DNA of 36,115 bases from Pyrodictiaceae archaeon (GCA_027046265.1 JALTZF010000119.1:1-36115); one strand, 5' to 3'. Numbered from the stretch's first letter, positions 14,896 through 23,607 are shown. Program-made: numbers and translations. The notes: generated by a model from the sequence alone, not told the origin.

Positions 14896-17262
14896 TTGAT
14901 AGCCAAATACCGTGGTCTTCCAATAATACTGATACTACTACTGCCTATCCTAGTATATGCATCAACAACCGCCTATCCCGCTACAAGTTCACATAGTGTA
15001 GAGTTGCGAATCGGGAACGACGTTTACGTCATATTATTTAATATACAAGATCCTGTACTCGTTACTGCTCAAAACAAAGTTTCGATGAGTCTACGTGCTG
15101 AACTAGTTTATGCTACAACAGATGAGCCTTTGTTTATAGCTGTAACAGTAAATGTTGAAGGTATAAATGTATCTTCTGCAATTCTAGGATTGATCTCCTC
15201 TAATAGTACTGTACGCGTTACAAAGCTTGAAGGTATTATACCAGCAGTAGTCGTTGAAAAGCTTGAAGCTACTACGGAGCCTACACTTGTGACTATATAT
15301 GTCAAAGCCTATCGTGGTCCCGTTGTAGCTTCTGCTAAGGTCTATATTCCGGTGACTATAACAAAAGCTATGCCTGCTCTTCAAGTCTTTACGCAATTTA
15401 ATGATACAAAATTGCCATATAGCATAGCTATAATAGGGAATGATGCGTATAAAGTACTTCAAGTAGCTATAGCCAATACTGGCTCGGTACCAGTAGGCAA
15501 TGTATTTCTTACAGTAAAGACTGACAACATTACAGTCTTATCGCGATTTATTACCGAGTATTTGCCCGAAGGGTCAAATACCACTACATCTCTCAACATA
15601 CCTGTACCTACAAGGCCAGGCGTATATAATGTGCACATAAATGTTGAGGCTGTAAGTGGGTTAGAGCGTGTTCAGGAACATGCTACGGCAGTGCTAGTAG
15701 TGTTACCTAGAGTACTAGTCAGTCTTTCAGCACTAAATACAACGACCATACTTGAAGGTCAGCATGTATGTTTCAAAGTTCAAGCTTATGGTATACCGGA
15801 TTTTGCTTCATCAGCAGTGGTTGTGCAAGTCAAAAAAGAAGGTGAAGGTTCGTGGAATACTATGGCTGTTTATGAAAACTCAACAGAGGCTATATATTGC
15901 TGGAGAGCACCTATAATTGGGCTTCCCCGTCCAACAAAGTACAGTGTACGTGCAGTTCTAGTGTTAAGAGTTTATGGTGTAGAGTACTCTATTTACAGTA
16001 ACACTGTAAACTTTCAAGTACTCCCCATAATTAGTATGATAGGGGTTGCAAACCTGCAAGTTGTTGCTGAAAAGACTTCTGTTTATCCTCGAGAAAACAT
16101 TGAACTCAAAGTCGTATTGACTCCTTCAACTCCAGTATGCATGCCTGCCCGCTTAGAAATATGGGACAAAAATATTAGTGCATGGCGCTCTATTACTGTT
16201 ATTAAGATCTGCAATGGTGAAGCCATAGTTTCAATGCCAGCTTCAGAGCTAGGTTATGGCGAGCATAGCATACGTGTAATAACCCGGATAGGATGGTACC
16301 GCGTAGCCAGTAACGTTGTAGTCGTTAGAGTTAGAGAGGAGCCGAGTATAGAGGCTTGGGTTTCGCCTAAGATAGCTGCTCCAAATACAACAGTAAATCT
16401 TGTAGTGAAGATTGAACCTCTCATAGATGGATATACTGTTACAGCACAGCCTTCATGGCTAAATACATCTATAACGTTTTCGTCGTTTTCGCCGGCATCA
16501 TCTCTTCCATTACTAGCGCCATCTAAGCCTGGCACATATCATGTGTCAGTTACTATCAATATCGATGGCTATGCTGAGAGTAAGAATCTCTCCATTATAG
16601 TAGTCAAACCTAAAGTAGACGTCGTAGTCAAGCCAGACACAATTAAGGCAGGGGAAACACGAAACATGACACTAATTGCGACTATTACGCCTCCGATAAA
16701 CACTATGGCATCATACATGCTCGTAAGGGGAGAGAAAACAGTGGCATCTGGCACTTTCCCGATAACTGATGGCCGTGGAGAGGCTACTGTGCCAGCCCCT
16801 ACAGAGCCTGGCAACTACACAGTAGTAGTGAACATTTCCGAGCTGGGGCTCACAGCCGAGAGGCAAGTCAGAGTGATAAAGGTAATATATGATGTAACAC
16901 TCTCCCTTAACACCACAACTACACAGCCTGGAGAACCTGTATTAGCTATAGTTAATGTTGTGCCTAAGCCGACTGGGTCTGTCCCCGTAGTATTACTTGC
17001 CAGAACAAAGGATGGCGTATGGGAGACTGTTGCTAGTAGCTTACTCGTAAATGGGCGTGCAAGAATAGCATTCAATGCACCACTAAAGCCGGGTATCTAT
17101 GAGATTCAGGCTTCCCTACCTAGCCTCCAAGTGAAAAGCAATGCTGTGAATTTAACAGTTACAGAAGTCTTGGCTGAAGAGCAACAGTTAAGGATATATG
17201 CAGTACTCACGATAGCTGCTATAGTCGCCTTGGCCTGGAGCATAAGATGGTTGCGGCGCTAG
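14896..17262 (+). CDS. Large surface-exposed protein with Ig-like beta-sandwich repeats and C-terminal membrane anchor
   Basis: 788 residues. The N-terminus is a Sec-type signal peptide (basic MIAKYR, a long leucine/isoleucine core, then YASTTAYPA). The body is rich in V/T/S/N, with many N-x-S/T sequons and recurring xKPGxYxVxV strands (for example near residues 240, 555, 640 and 735), typical of tandem immunoglobulin-like domains. A C-terminal helix (about 765-783) is followed by a basic RWLRR stop. It would therefore stand outside the cell, held by one helix. I do not recognise a specific family; an S-layer-associated or adhesion role is likely. Two cysteine pairs (in HVCFK/IYCWR and TPVCMP/IKICNG) may form disulfides. 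Confidence 0.7.
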   Translation: MIAKYRGLPIILILLLPILVYASTTAYPATSSHSVELRIGNDVYVILFNIQDPVLVTAQNKVSMSLRAELVYATTDEPLFIAVTVNVEGINVSSAILGLISSNSTVRVTKLEGIIPAVVVEKLEATTEPTLVTIYVKAYRGPVVASAKVYIPVTITKAMPALQVFTQFNDTKLPYSIAIIGNDAYKVLQVAIANTGSVPVGNVFLTVKTDNITVLSRFITEYLPEGSNTTTSLNIPVPTRPGVYNVHINVEAVSGLERVQEHATAVLVVLPRVLVSLSALNTTTILEGQHVCFKVQAYGIPDFASSAVVVQVKKEGEGSWNTMAVYENSTEAIYCWRAPIIGLPRPTKYSVRAVLVLRVYGVEYSIYSNTVNFQVLPIISMIGVANLQVVAEKTSVYPRENIELKVVLTPSTPVCMPARLEIWDKNISAWRSITVIKICNGEAIVSMPASELGYGEHSIRVITRIGWYRVASNVVVVRVREEPSIEAWVSPKIAAPNTTVNLVVKIEPLIDGYTVTAQPSWLNTSITFSSFSPASSLPLLAPSKPGTYHVSVTINIDGYAESKNLSIIVVKPKVDVVVKPDTIKAGETRNMTLIATITPPINTMASYMLVRGEKTVASGTFPITDGRGEATVPAPTEPGNYTVVVNISELGLTAERQVRVIKVIYDVTLSLNTTTTQPGEPVLAIVNVVPKPTGSVPVVLLARTKDGVWETVASSLLVNGRARIAFNAPLKPGIYEIQASLPSLQVKSNAVNLTVTEVLAEEQQLRIYAVLTIAAIVALAWSIRWLRR

Positions 17263-17342
17263 TCACAGCAATCAGCTTATTAGCCCATACAAGCTATCCT
17301 ATAATACTTAACATGAAGAATGGTGTTTAGTGGTTTAGCGGT

Positions 17343-17852
17343 ATGCCCATCCTAACTGGTACCAACATAATATTAGTTCTAGTATTTATACTCTTTGTGC
17401 TTATAATATTGGTAGTGTTAATCACTTATGGTAGTCGGAGTAGTCCAAAGAGCAGAAGAGCAGTGCCGGATGCCGCCACCACAACGATTGTAGGCAGGGG
17501 AGGAGCTAGCGGCTGGGGCGGCTATGTCTCTTCTGCATCGGCTGGACAGTCTCTAACAAGCGAAGAGGAAGTCACTGCACCAAGCGCTTCTGGGCCAGGT
17601 GAACCTGTTGATGTTGTTAAGAGTAGGGTTCTTCTCAACCTAGTTAAGCAGCAGGCTGTACCACTTGACATTCTCGAGCAGAGAGTTAAGGCCGATAAAG
17701 AATATATTGTACGTGCTATTAGAGAGTTAGAGCAACAAGGACTTGTAAGGATTGAAGGTGATATGATCCTTATTAGTGAGAGGGGTGAGAAGATAATTAC
17801 TAAGCTTCGCGAAAAATATGCCGAGAAAGAGGACTGGTTTGAAGCCATTTAA
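17343..17852 (+). CDS. Membrane-anchored winged-helix protein
   Basis: 169 residues. One membrane helix at about 8-29, then a G/S/A-rich linker (30-95), then a winged-helix domain (about 96-160). The domain has VVKSRVLLNLVKQQAVPLDI, a recognition helix in DKEYIVRAIRELEQQGLV, and a wing RIEGDMILISERG. It would place a DNA-binding domain under the membrane. The topology is the reverse of the ArnR-like protein (anchor at the N- rather than C-terminus). It lies 80 bases after the surface-protein gene and 26 before the next gene, probably one transcript. The regulated targets are unknown; the nearby archaellum and surface genes are candidates. Similar tandem designs occur in crenarchaeal proteins without assigned function. 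Confidence 0.68.
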   Translation: MPILTGTNIILVLVFILFVLIILVVLITYGSRSSPKSRRAVPDAATTTIVGRGGASGWGGYVSSASAGQSLTSEEEVTAPSASGPGEPVDVVKSRVLLNLVKQQAVPLDILEQRVKADKEYIVRAIRELEQQGLVRIEGDMILISERGEKIITKLREKYAEKEDWFEAI

Positions 17853-17878
17853 GCTTCCTGCAGGAAACGGCTGGGAGC

Positions 17879-18220
17879 ATGGCTAGACAAAGGAACCCAT
17901 TGGGGCTCATGGAGGATCCTATAAAATCCATTGTTATTGATGCTGTGACAAGCCTTGATAAGAACTATACTATAAAATCAGTTGACGTTATACGCGATGT
18001 GGAAGAGCTAAGAATAGTTGTAATCTTAAGACCGAGAAGAGAGGGATCAACCATATCTACTTGGAGGATAATAGACTTAGAAGAACGTATAGCTACGATA
18101 CTTGGCATTGAGGTAGAACTTACTCATAGTAGAGTAGGAGTTACACCAGAAGGTTATCTAATGATTATCTACTCGCTTAAGTCAAAGGATATTAAACCCC
18201 TTCTCAGAGAGCAAGAATAG
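17879..18220 (+). CDS. Hypothetical small alpha/beta protein
   Basis: 113 residues, soluble, no Cys, no signal. Mixed alpha/beta pattern: helix (EDPIKSIVIDAVTSL), strand pair (IKSVDVIRDVEELRIVVILRP), helix with WRIIDLEERIATILG, and final strand PEGYLMIIYSL. I do not recognise it. It starts 26 bases after the membrane-anchored winged-helix gene, with GGGAG just before the ATG, and the gap contains the 12-base palindrome TTCCTGCAGGAA (17855-17866). A partner or small ligand-binding module for the winged-helix protein is possible but unsupported. Confidence 0.65.
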   Translation: MARQRNPLGLMEDPIKSIVIDAVTSLDKNYTIKSVDVIRDVEELRIVVILRPRREGSTISTWRIIDLEERIATILGIEVELTHSRVGVTPEGYLMIIYSLKSKDIKPLLREQE

Positions 18221-18255
18221 TATAGTCATGTAATAAGTCCTAGAACTCTTTCTGC

Positions 18256-19425
18256 TTAGTATGCCTTACACATAGAGTAAGTCTTTACTCTTCTACCTCC
18301 TTTTACTTTATATTTTATACATACTTTACCAGATTGCTCTAGTGTTCGTAGAGCCTTGTAAACTCCTCTTAGGCTAGGTTTCTTTTCAAGAAGCTCCCAT
18401 ATCTCGTAGGCTGTGGCTTCACCATAAGACTTTAGTACACTGAGTATCTGTTCACCTAATCTTGATACCTTGTTAACATTACCTAGCGGCAAAAGTAGTG
18501 GTTTACGAAATGAGCTTGTTAGTAAGGCTATAGACTTCCCCCTATTCTCTGCCTCTGCAAGTGCCGCCGCTGATAACGGTTTAACCCATATGCCCGTCTT
18601 TGAAAGCTTAATCATACTCTTAATAACATCTCTTGACTCGACCTTTACTACTTTAACGTCATTTCCGGCATGCTTTAATAGTGTTGCATGAGTGTCCCCT
18701 AAAGTCACAGCTACAACACTATATGAATGATTTATCCCCGCCTCCTTCGCCTCTCTGAGGCCCTTAACTATTGAGTAAGCGAGAAGGCCCGATACTGTTG
18801 GCACAACAATGTGCTCTATTCTTGGCTTTCTTTCAATTATTTCAAAAGCTATAGTTTTTAGTCCTTCAATAGTTAAAGAATTCATATAGTGTAGGCTATG
18901 GGTTGTTTTGTTGTCTTGCTTAAACTCTACTATTGCACCCAGTTTTTCCAGCAAGACTATCTCGATAGGGTTAACAAGTGTAGGGTCATCAACTAAGACT
19001 CTAATACTATCCACATATCTGTGTATGTAGTATGTAAGTGACAAAGTGAAGTCTTCAAGATAATTCACTGTAACACTTTCCTTCTTATTGTATGAGACCA
19101 TGTAGCTTGCAACTATAGATGATGCTCTATCTGCATAGCTCCCAGTAGGATTGCGGTCTTCAAGCTTTACATAGACATCCTTGGATAGTCTTCTCATTGG
19201 TGTAAAACCTTCACCGTGTGTCACATTTGTCTTTAAGCGTGGTAGTAGACTACTGTACCTCCACATACTTGGCACTTTACGGTCTATATTCCACTTGAGG
19301 TAACTATATTCTAAACTTGTAAGTCCACCACACTTTGGGCATCTAAGATAGATGCCTTCGCTCTTATAACCACAGAAGAGGCATGTAGAGAAAACACGGT
19401 CTACATTGTTTACACTAGCTTTCAA
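18256..19425 (-). CDS. Threonine-synthase-like pseudoenzyme with zinc ribbon and C-terminal winged helix; candidate regulator of the pdx operon
   Basis: 389 residues. N-terminal zinc ribbon with Cys15-x2-Cys18 and Cys29-x2-Cys32. Then a threonine-synthase-like fold-type-II domain (about 55-315), recognisable from HGEGFTPM, EDRNPTGSYADRA, IEGLKTIAFEI and GIWVKPLSAAALA. Key losses: the lysine that holds PLP in NPTGSFKDR is Ala98 (GCA codon at 19132-19134); the substrate/PLP loop STGNTS reads NYLEDF; and the phosphate loop GNGGN reads TVSGLLA. It should therefore not be a working threonine synthase. Residues about 320-389 form a winged helix (recognition region LRGVYKALRTLEQSGKVCI, wing KGGRRVKTYS). 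Its TTG start lies 2 bases after the pdxT stop. Inference: a DNA-binding sensor of a PLP-related or amino-acid ligand acting on pdxS-pdxT. The domain identities are strong; the role is hypothesis. Confidence 0.82.
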   Translation of the reverse strand: MKASVNNVDRVFSTCLFCGYKSEGIYLRCPKCGGLTSLEYSYLKWNIDRKVPSMWRYSSLLPRLKTNVTHGEGFTPMRRLSKDVYVKLEDRNPTGSYADRASSIVASYMVSYNKKESVTVNYLEDFTLSLTYYIHRYVDSIRVLVDDPTLVNPIEIVLLEKLGAIVEFKQDNKTTHSLHYMNSLTIEGLKTIAFEIIERKPRIEHIVVPTVSGLLAYSIVKGLREAKEAGINHSYSVVAVTLGDTHATLLKHAGNDVKVVKVESRDVIKSMIKLSKTGIWVKPLSAAALAEAENRGKSIALLTSSFRKPLLLPLGNVNKVSRLGEQILSVLKSYGEATAYEIWELLEKKPSLRGVYKALRTLEQSGKVCIKYKVKGGRRVKTYSMCKAY

Positions 19426-19427
19426 GG

Positions 19428-20033
19428 CTACATCCTTCCCTTAGCCATGTCTATAAGGAATAAGTGTACTTTATTATCACCTGTTATTTCTGGGTGAAAC
19501 ACCACAGCTAACATGTTGTCTTGTATTGCGGCCACCCCAATTTTCCCAAGGACAGGATGTTTTATACGGCCTATTATCTTAGCTTTACCCCAAGCCTTTT
19601 TGATTATAGGTGCACGTATGAAGGCTCCCTTAACTCTACCTATACTTTCAATATCTACCTCTGCTTCGAACGAGTCCTTTTGTCTACCAAACGCGTTCCT
19701 AAGCACATGGATATCCATTACTTTAAGAAGAGGTTGCCTTACCTCTCCAACTTCTCTATCTTCAACACGTGTAGCTAATAGTATTGTGCCTGCACAAGTA
19801 CCCAGTATAGGCATTCCACTCCTTACTCTCTCGATGATATAGTCTCTAAGGCCTCTCATTTCGATAAGTCTTCCAATAGTTGTTGACTCACCGCCAGGTA
19901 TTACTAAAGCATCTACAAGCGCTAGAGATCTAGCATCCTTAACTATTACTGGTTCCACGCCCTCGATCTCTTTGAGCAGTTCGTAATGCTCTAGAACGTC
20001 TCCTTGGAGCCCTAGAATACCTACACGAACCAT
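19428..20033 (-). CDS. pdxT: PdxT, glutaminase subunit of pyridoxal 5'-phosphate synthase
   Basis: 201 residues, class I glutamine amidotransferase. Seen: GGESTTIG (oxyanion/glutamine site), nucleophile Cys80 in LGTCAG, and the His180/Glu182 pair in VFHPEIT. PdxT splits glutamine and passes ammonia to PdxS. Length matches the family. The start is 3 bases after the pdxS stop. Confidence 0.97.
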   Translation of the reverse strand: MVRVGILGLQGDVLEHYELLKEIEGVEPVIVKDARSLALVDALVIPGGESTTIGRLIEMRGLRDYIIERVRSGMPILGTCAGTILLATRVEDREVGEVRQPLLKVMDIHVLRNAFGRQKDSFEAEVDIESIGRVKGAFIRAPIIKKAWGKAKIIGRIKHPVLGKIGVAAIQDNMLAVVFHPEITGDNKVHLFLIDMAKGRM

Positions 20034-20036
20034 AGG

Positions 20037-21044
20037 CTATTCACCTCTTACCTGGAGGAGCTCCTCTGGCTTAAGCTTAGTAATATCTATACCAATCATT
20101 GCATGCCTCTCAGAGACCATGGCTTGTGCTTCTGCAACAGTCTCTGGATCATCCCAGAATGCTGTAGCTAACACTATTGCTTTAGCTCTATTCTCTGGAT
20201 CCTGGCTCTTAAAGATACCTGAGCCGACAAAGACGCCATCAGCGCCAAGCCACATCATTAATGCTGCATCAGCAGGTGTAGCTATACCCCCTGCAGCAAA
20301 ATTTACAACAGGAAGTCTGCCTAGACGAGCAGTTAGCAATACAAGCTCGTATGGTACGCTGTTCTGTCTAGCATAGATGCGTAAAGCTTCTTCATCACCA
20401 GACTCTATGTAGCTGCGGAGCAAAGCTATGTCGCGGTTTACAAGTTTCATATGCTTAACAGCTTCAGCAACATTGCCTGTACCCGCTTCTCCCTTAGTAC
20501 GTATCATGGATGCTCCTTCGCCTATGCGGCGTAGAGCTTCTGGAAGACTCCTAGCACCATTGACAAAAGGGACGCTAAACACCCACTTATTTATATGCGC
20601 CTTTTCGTCAACTGGAGTGAGCACTTCACTTTCGTCAATAAGGTCAACACCTATTTCCTCTAGGAGCCTAGCCTCATAGTAATGGCCTATTCTGCACTTA
20701 GCTGATACTGGTATGGTTATCGTCGACATTATATTCTTTATGGTGTTGAGATCTGCTGTCCTAGCTACGCCGCCAGCACGTCTTACATCGTATGGGAGCT
20801 TATCCAAGACCATAACGCCAACTGCTCCAGCATCTTCTGCTATGTTGGCTTGTTCCTCGTTAGTAACATCCATTATAACTCCACCTTTAAACATTGAGAT
20901 AAACCCATAACGCACTAAAGGCGTTGCAGTCCTTAAGGGCAGGACTTCTTTTCCCTCTTCTCGTAGTCTGTCGCGTTGTTCAAGGAGTGAGTACATAAAA
21001 TCACGTAGTTTCTCAAGGAAGATATAAGAGTCAACAAGCTTCAT
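20037..21044 (-). CDS. pdxS: PdxS, synthase subunit of pyridoxal 5'-phosphate synthase
   Basis: 335 residues, TIM barrel. The two Schiff-base lysines are present: Lys116 in SAKCRIGH (ribose 5-phosphate) and Lys184 in [19 protein letters not shown] and [14 protein letters not shown] mark the phosphate site. PdxS makes PLP from ribose 5-phosphate, glyceraldehyde 3-phosphate and ammonia. The N-terminus is about 35 residues longer than in Bacillus, as in archaeal members. A near-perfect ribosome binding site (AAAGGAGGTGGAGG, minus strand 21067-21054) precedes the ATG; a nearer ATG in another frame hits a stop after two codons. Confidence 0.97.
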   Translation of the reverse strand: MKLVDSYIFLEKLRDFMYSLLEQRDRLREEGKEVLPLRTATPLVRYGFISMFKGGVIMDVTNEEQANIAEDAGAVGVMVLDKLPYDVRRAGGVARTADLNTIKNIMSTITIPVSAKCRIGHYYEARLLEEIGVDLIDESEVLTPVDEKAHINKWVFSVPFVNGARSLPEALRRIGEGASMIRTKGEAGTGNVAEAVKHMKLVNRDIALLRSYIESGDEEALRIYARQNSVPYELVLLTARLGRLPVVNFAAGGIATPADAALMMWLGADGVFVGSGIFKSQDPENRAKAIVLATAFWDDPETVAEAQAMVSERHAMIGIDITKLKPEELLQVRGE

Positions 21045-21070
21045 TGCATGAGACCTCCACCTCCTTTAAC

Positions 21071-21108
21071 AAGTAAATAGTTTAATTAATGAGTAGCTGA
21101 ACGTTCAG
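21071..21108 (-). promoter_or_regulatory. pdxS promoter with adjacent 12-base palindrome
   Basis: On the minus strand TTAATTAAACTATT (about 21077-21090) is the likely TATA region, 35-45 bases before the pdxS ATG. Immediately upstream, CTGAACGTTCAG at 21097-21108 is a perfect 12-base palindrome. It is positioned as an operator beside the core promoter. By chance about nine such palindromes are expected in 36 kb, so the position, not the symmetry, is the argument. Confidence 0.4.
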
Positions 21109-21335
21109 TAGCATATTGCCTAACTGGTTAACTATTAATGAATATAGAGATAAAATGTTTGTAAATTATCTGTGTTATTGGTTTTATTTATTATTATTAA
21201 TTATTGCAAATATATTATTAGGGGTTCCTACTATATGATAAGATGCTAATAGTGTAATATTTCGTCTTAATAAACGTGTGTTAAATTATAATTTTTTAGT
21301 TTTATTCATGTGTATTGTATAGTGAGGTGGCAACT
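21109..21335 (+). promoter_or_regulatory. A/T-rich divergent promoter region, hydrogenase side
   Basis: This stretch is far richer in A/T than its surroundings. A TATA-like TAAATTATAA at about 21283-21292 faces the hydrogenase small-subunit gene. GAGGTGG (21324-21330) is a ribosome binding site five bases before the GTG at 21336. No gene is seen inside. Confidence 0.45.
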
Positions 21336-22613
21336 GTGGGTTTTAAATTATCACGTAGAGATTTTCTAAGAATTGCTGGTACGACAAGCATATTGTCAAT
21401 GCTTGATTGGTCACGTGTAGTAAAAGCTGCTGTGGAAACAGTACAAAATGGAGAAATAAATATTGTATGGTTTGAAGCACAAGATTGTGCTGGCAATACA
21501 ACTGCATTAATACAATCAACAGAGCCTGATGTAATAGATGTTCTTGGTGGACGAAGCTTCCTAGCAGGACCTGGCACAGTAAAGTTGCCTTTCCACGAAA
21601 CCGTGATGCCGGAGTGGGGTGAGTCTGCTCTAGACATACTACGCAGCGCTATAGAGGGTAAGTTGGACCCCTATGTTCTAGTATTAGAGGGGAGTATACC
21701 CATAGACGAGGCTCACGGCGGGCCACCTGGCAGTGACTTGTTCTGCTACATCGGTGAGGAGAATGGGAAGATTATTTCATGTCTCGAATGGTTCCGTAGA
21801 CTGTTAAAGCGTGCTGTGGCTGTAGTCTCTATGGGTAATTGTGCTAGCTATGGTGGCGTAGTTGCTAACCGGATTATAGATACTGACTTCTTCAAAAAGT
21901 ATGGTTATACTGAGTTTGAGCAGTGGCTCGATAAAGGCTGGAGCGCCTCGCCTACGGGAGGCGTGGGGTTCTTTGATGACCCATTAAGGGGGCATAAGGG
22001 TATTGTAAGACTATTACCTGAAGCTGAGCCCTTCCGCCGGTTTATCGATGGTGAATGTAAGCCTGAGAAGCCAGGCCAGCCAGATTGTAGGCCAGCAGTA
22101 GCAGTGCCGGGTTGCCCAGCGAACGGTAATGCTCAGCTACGTGTACTAGCTAACCTTGTACTATGGGCTAAAGGCTTACTACCATTGCCAGAGCTCGATG
22201 AGTACTGGAGACCAAAATACATCTTTGGCCCCACTGTGCACGAGCAATGCCCCAGAGCTGCATGGTATGCTGAAGGCGACTTTAGAAAGACTCCAGGCGA
22301 ACCTACAGCACAGTGCCTTTATGCTGTTGGGTGCAAAGGGCCAAGGAGTCATTGCCCATGGAATAAGGTTGGGTGGGTTAACGGTGTCGGTGGGCCAACG
22401 AGGACTGGTGGTGTGTGTATAGCTTGTACAATGCCCGGCTTTACTGATAGCTGGGAGCCCTTCTATGAGAAGCTTCCATACGTTGGTGCTAGTATCCAAG
22501 AGCTAGAAAAGTACGTAGGCGCTGGCGCTGCTGCACTGGTTGCAGCAGGCGTGATTGCTGGAGCACTCACCTATAAGAAGACGCGCAAGAGCGAGGGTGA
22601 GACTAGTGGCTAG
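21336..22613 (+). CDS. [NiFe] hydrogenase small subunit, Tat-exported, membrane-bound type
   Basis: 425 residues. A Tat signal (LSRRDFLRIAG, residues 5-15) begins the protein; a C-terminal membrane helix (about 402-417) anchors it. Iron-sulfur ligands: proximal cluster Cys51, Cys169 (MGNCASYGG) and Cys260 (VPGCPANG); distal His302, Cys305, Cys327, Cys333; medial Cys340, Cys361, Cys364. Oddity: the usual C-x-x-C of the proximal cluster reads CAGN, so the fourth ligand position is Asn54 (codon 21495-21497). Electrons from H2 leave the large subunit through these clusters to the cytochrome b on the outer membrane face. I chose the GTG at 21336 over a TTG at 21315 because of the ribosome binding site. 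First gene of the operon. Confidence 0.93.
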   Translation: MGFKLSRRDFLRIAGTTSILSMLDWSRVVKAAVETVQNGEINIVWFEAQDCAGNTTALIQSTEPDVIDVLGGRSFLAGPGTVKLPFHETVMPEWGESALDILRSAIEGKLDPYVLVLEGSIPIDEAHGGPPGSDLFCYIGEENGKIISCLEWFRRLLKRAVAVVSMGNCASYGGVVANRIIDTDFFKKYGYTEFEQWLDKGWSASPTGGVGFFDDPLRGHKGIVRLLPEAEPFRRFIDGECKPEKPGQPDCRPAVAVPGCPANGNAQLRVLANLVLWAKGLLPLPELDEYWRPKYIFGPTVHEQCPRAAWYAEGDFRKTPGEPTAQCLYAVGCKGPRSHCPWNKVGWVNGVGGPTRTGGVCIACTMPGFTDSWEPFYEKLPYVGASIQELEKYVGAGAAALVAAGVIAGALTYKKTRKSEGETSG

Positions 22614-23607
22614 CCAAAGAACTATGCTGGTTTTAGCGCTAATAGCAACAATAATAGCTCTTGGCTTATCATGGGCTATAGTATACTTCTTTGCCTACAT
22701 ACCATTAGTAACTATAGACATACCCAATATCGACAAGATACTAAGTGTTGACTTGAAAAGCACATTATGGTGGCGAGCATTTCTGCATGCTGCATACGAC
22801 GTAATCATAATCATAGTCGTAGCCTATATTAGCATTCAAAGCATTGGCAGATTCGTTCATTATGCTAACAAAACAGGACTCTGGAGACAACAACGCAAAG
22901 GCAAGGGTGTCCTCGTGAAAAAGTTTACAGTGTGGCAAATAGTGCAACACCACCTATTTATTATAGGCTTTATAATAGCTGCTTTCTCAGGAATATTACT
23001 GTACCAGAATAATAATCCTTACTGGAAACTAATAGCCCCATCCAGGGAGACACTAATAATCTTACATCTTACTGGTGCAGCACTATTTGGCGGTATAGCA
23101 CTACTACATGCAGCATACTATGGTATACAAGTAATACTGGCTAAAGCAAGCGGCGTCCCCGTGAAGCAAGCATTCCCCATAACAAGATTCTTCTCGTTCA
23201 GAGAGTGGAAGAAAGCTGTAATAGATAATGTTCTTTGGCAAATTGGCTTACGTAAAGAGAAGCCCTTGTTCTACAAGTATAATGGGGAACAAATGCTTGA
23301 GTACTGGTTGACAGCAACTGGTACAATAATAATTGGTAGTACAGGAATAATAATGGCCTTATATGGCCCTGCAGTACTTGATGGTATCCTCTGGGTTATC
23401 CATGTCAAGGAAGCCGTGCTAGCTATTAGTAGTATCATAGCTGGCCACATAACATATGTACACTTAAACCCGTCAATGTTCCCTCTCGATCCATCGATTT
23501 TTGATGGCAAAGTTCTTGTTGAGAGAGTAAAAGAGGAGAATCCCTTATGGTACGAGGAGTTGAAAAAAGAGGTGAAGATTGAGGAAGGGGGTGAAAGCCA
23601 TGGTTAA
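22606..23607 (+). CDS. Hydrogenase-associated cytochrome b (di-haem membrane subunit)
   Basis: About 333 residues with six hydrophobic helices. Likely haem-binding His residues lie in helices 2-6 (FLHAAYD, QHHLFI, ILHLTGA, LLHAAYY, VIHVKEA, GHITYVH). The pattern fits the b561-like cytochrome subunits of membrane hydrogenases and formate dehydrogenases, which take electrons from the small subunit to quinone or a sulfur/metal reductase. The GTG at 22606, with GAGGGTGA before it, is preferred over an open frame from 22555. The gene overlaps the small-subunit gene by 8 bases and the large-subunit gene by 8. Having the cytochrome gene between the small and large subunit genes is uncommon. Confidence 0.82.
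   Translation: MASQRTMLVLALIATIIALGLSWAIVYFFAYIPLVTIDIPNIDKILSVDLKSTLWWRAFLHAAYDVIIIIVVAYISIQSIGRFVHYANKTGLWRQQRKGKGVLVKKFTVWQIVQHHLFIIGFIIAAFSGILLYQNNNPYWKLIAPSRETLIILHLTGAALFGGIALLHAAYYGIQVILAKASGVPVKQAFPITRFFSFREWKKAVIDNVLWQIGLRKEKPLFYKYNGEQMLEYWLTATGTIIIGSTGIIMALYGPAVLDGILWVIHVKEAVLAISSIIAGHITYVHLNPSMFPLDPSIFDGKVLVERVKEENPLWYEELKKEVKIEEGGESHG

Noticed and set aside
15184-15462. Minus-strand frame inside the large surface-protein gene
   Set aside because: Shadow frame; the + strand frame is continuous for 788 codons with a signal peptide and membrane anchor.
17855-17866. Palindrome TTCCTGCAGGAA between the winged-helix gene and the next gene
   Set aside because: Perfect but only 12 bases; several are expected by chance, and it lies within a transcript rather than at a promoter.
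18256-19425. Calling this gene a working threonine synthase (thrC)
   Set aside because: The PLP lysine and both cofactor loops are lost, and a winged helix is attached.
21315-21335. TTG start at 21315 for the hydrogenase small subunit
   Set aside because: The GTG at 21336 has GAGGTGG at ideal spacing and gives a normal Tat signal length.
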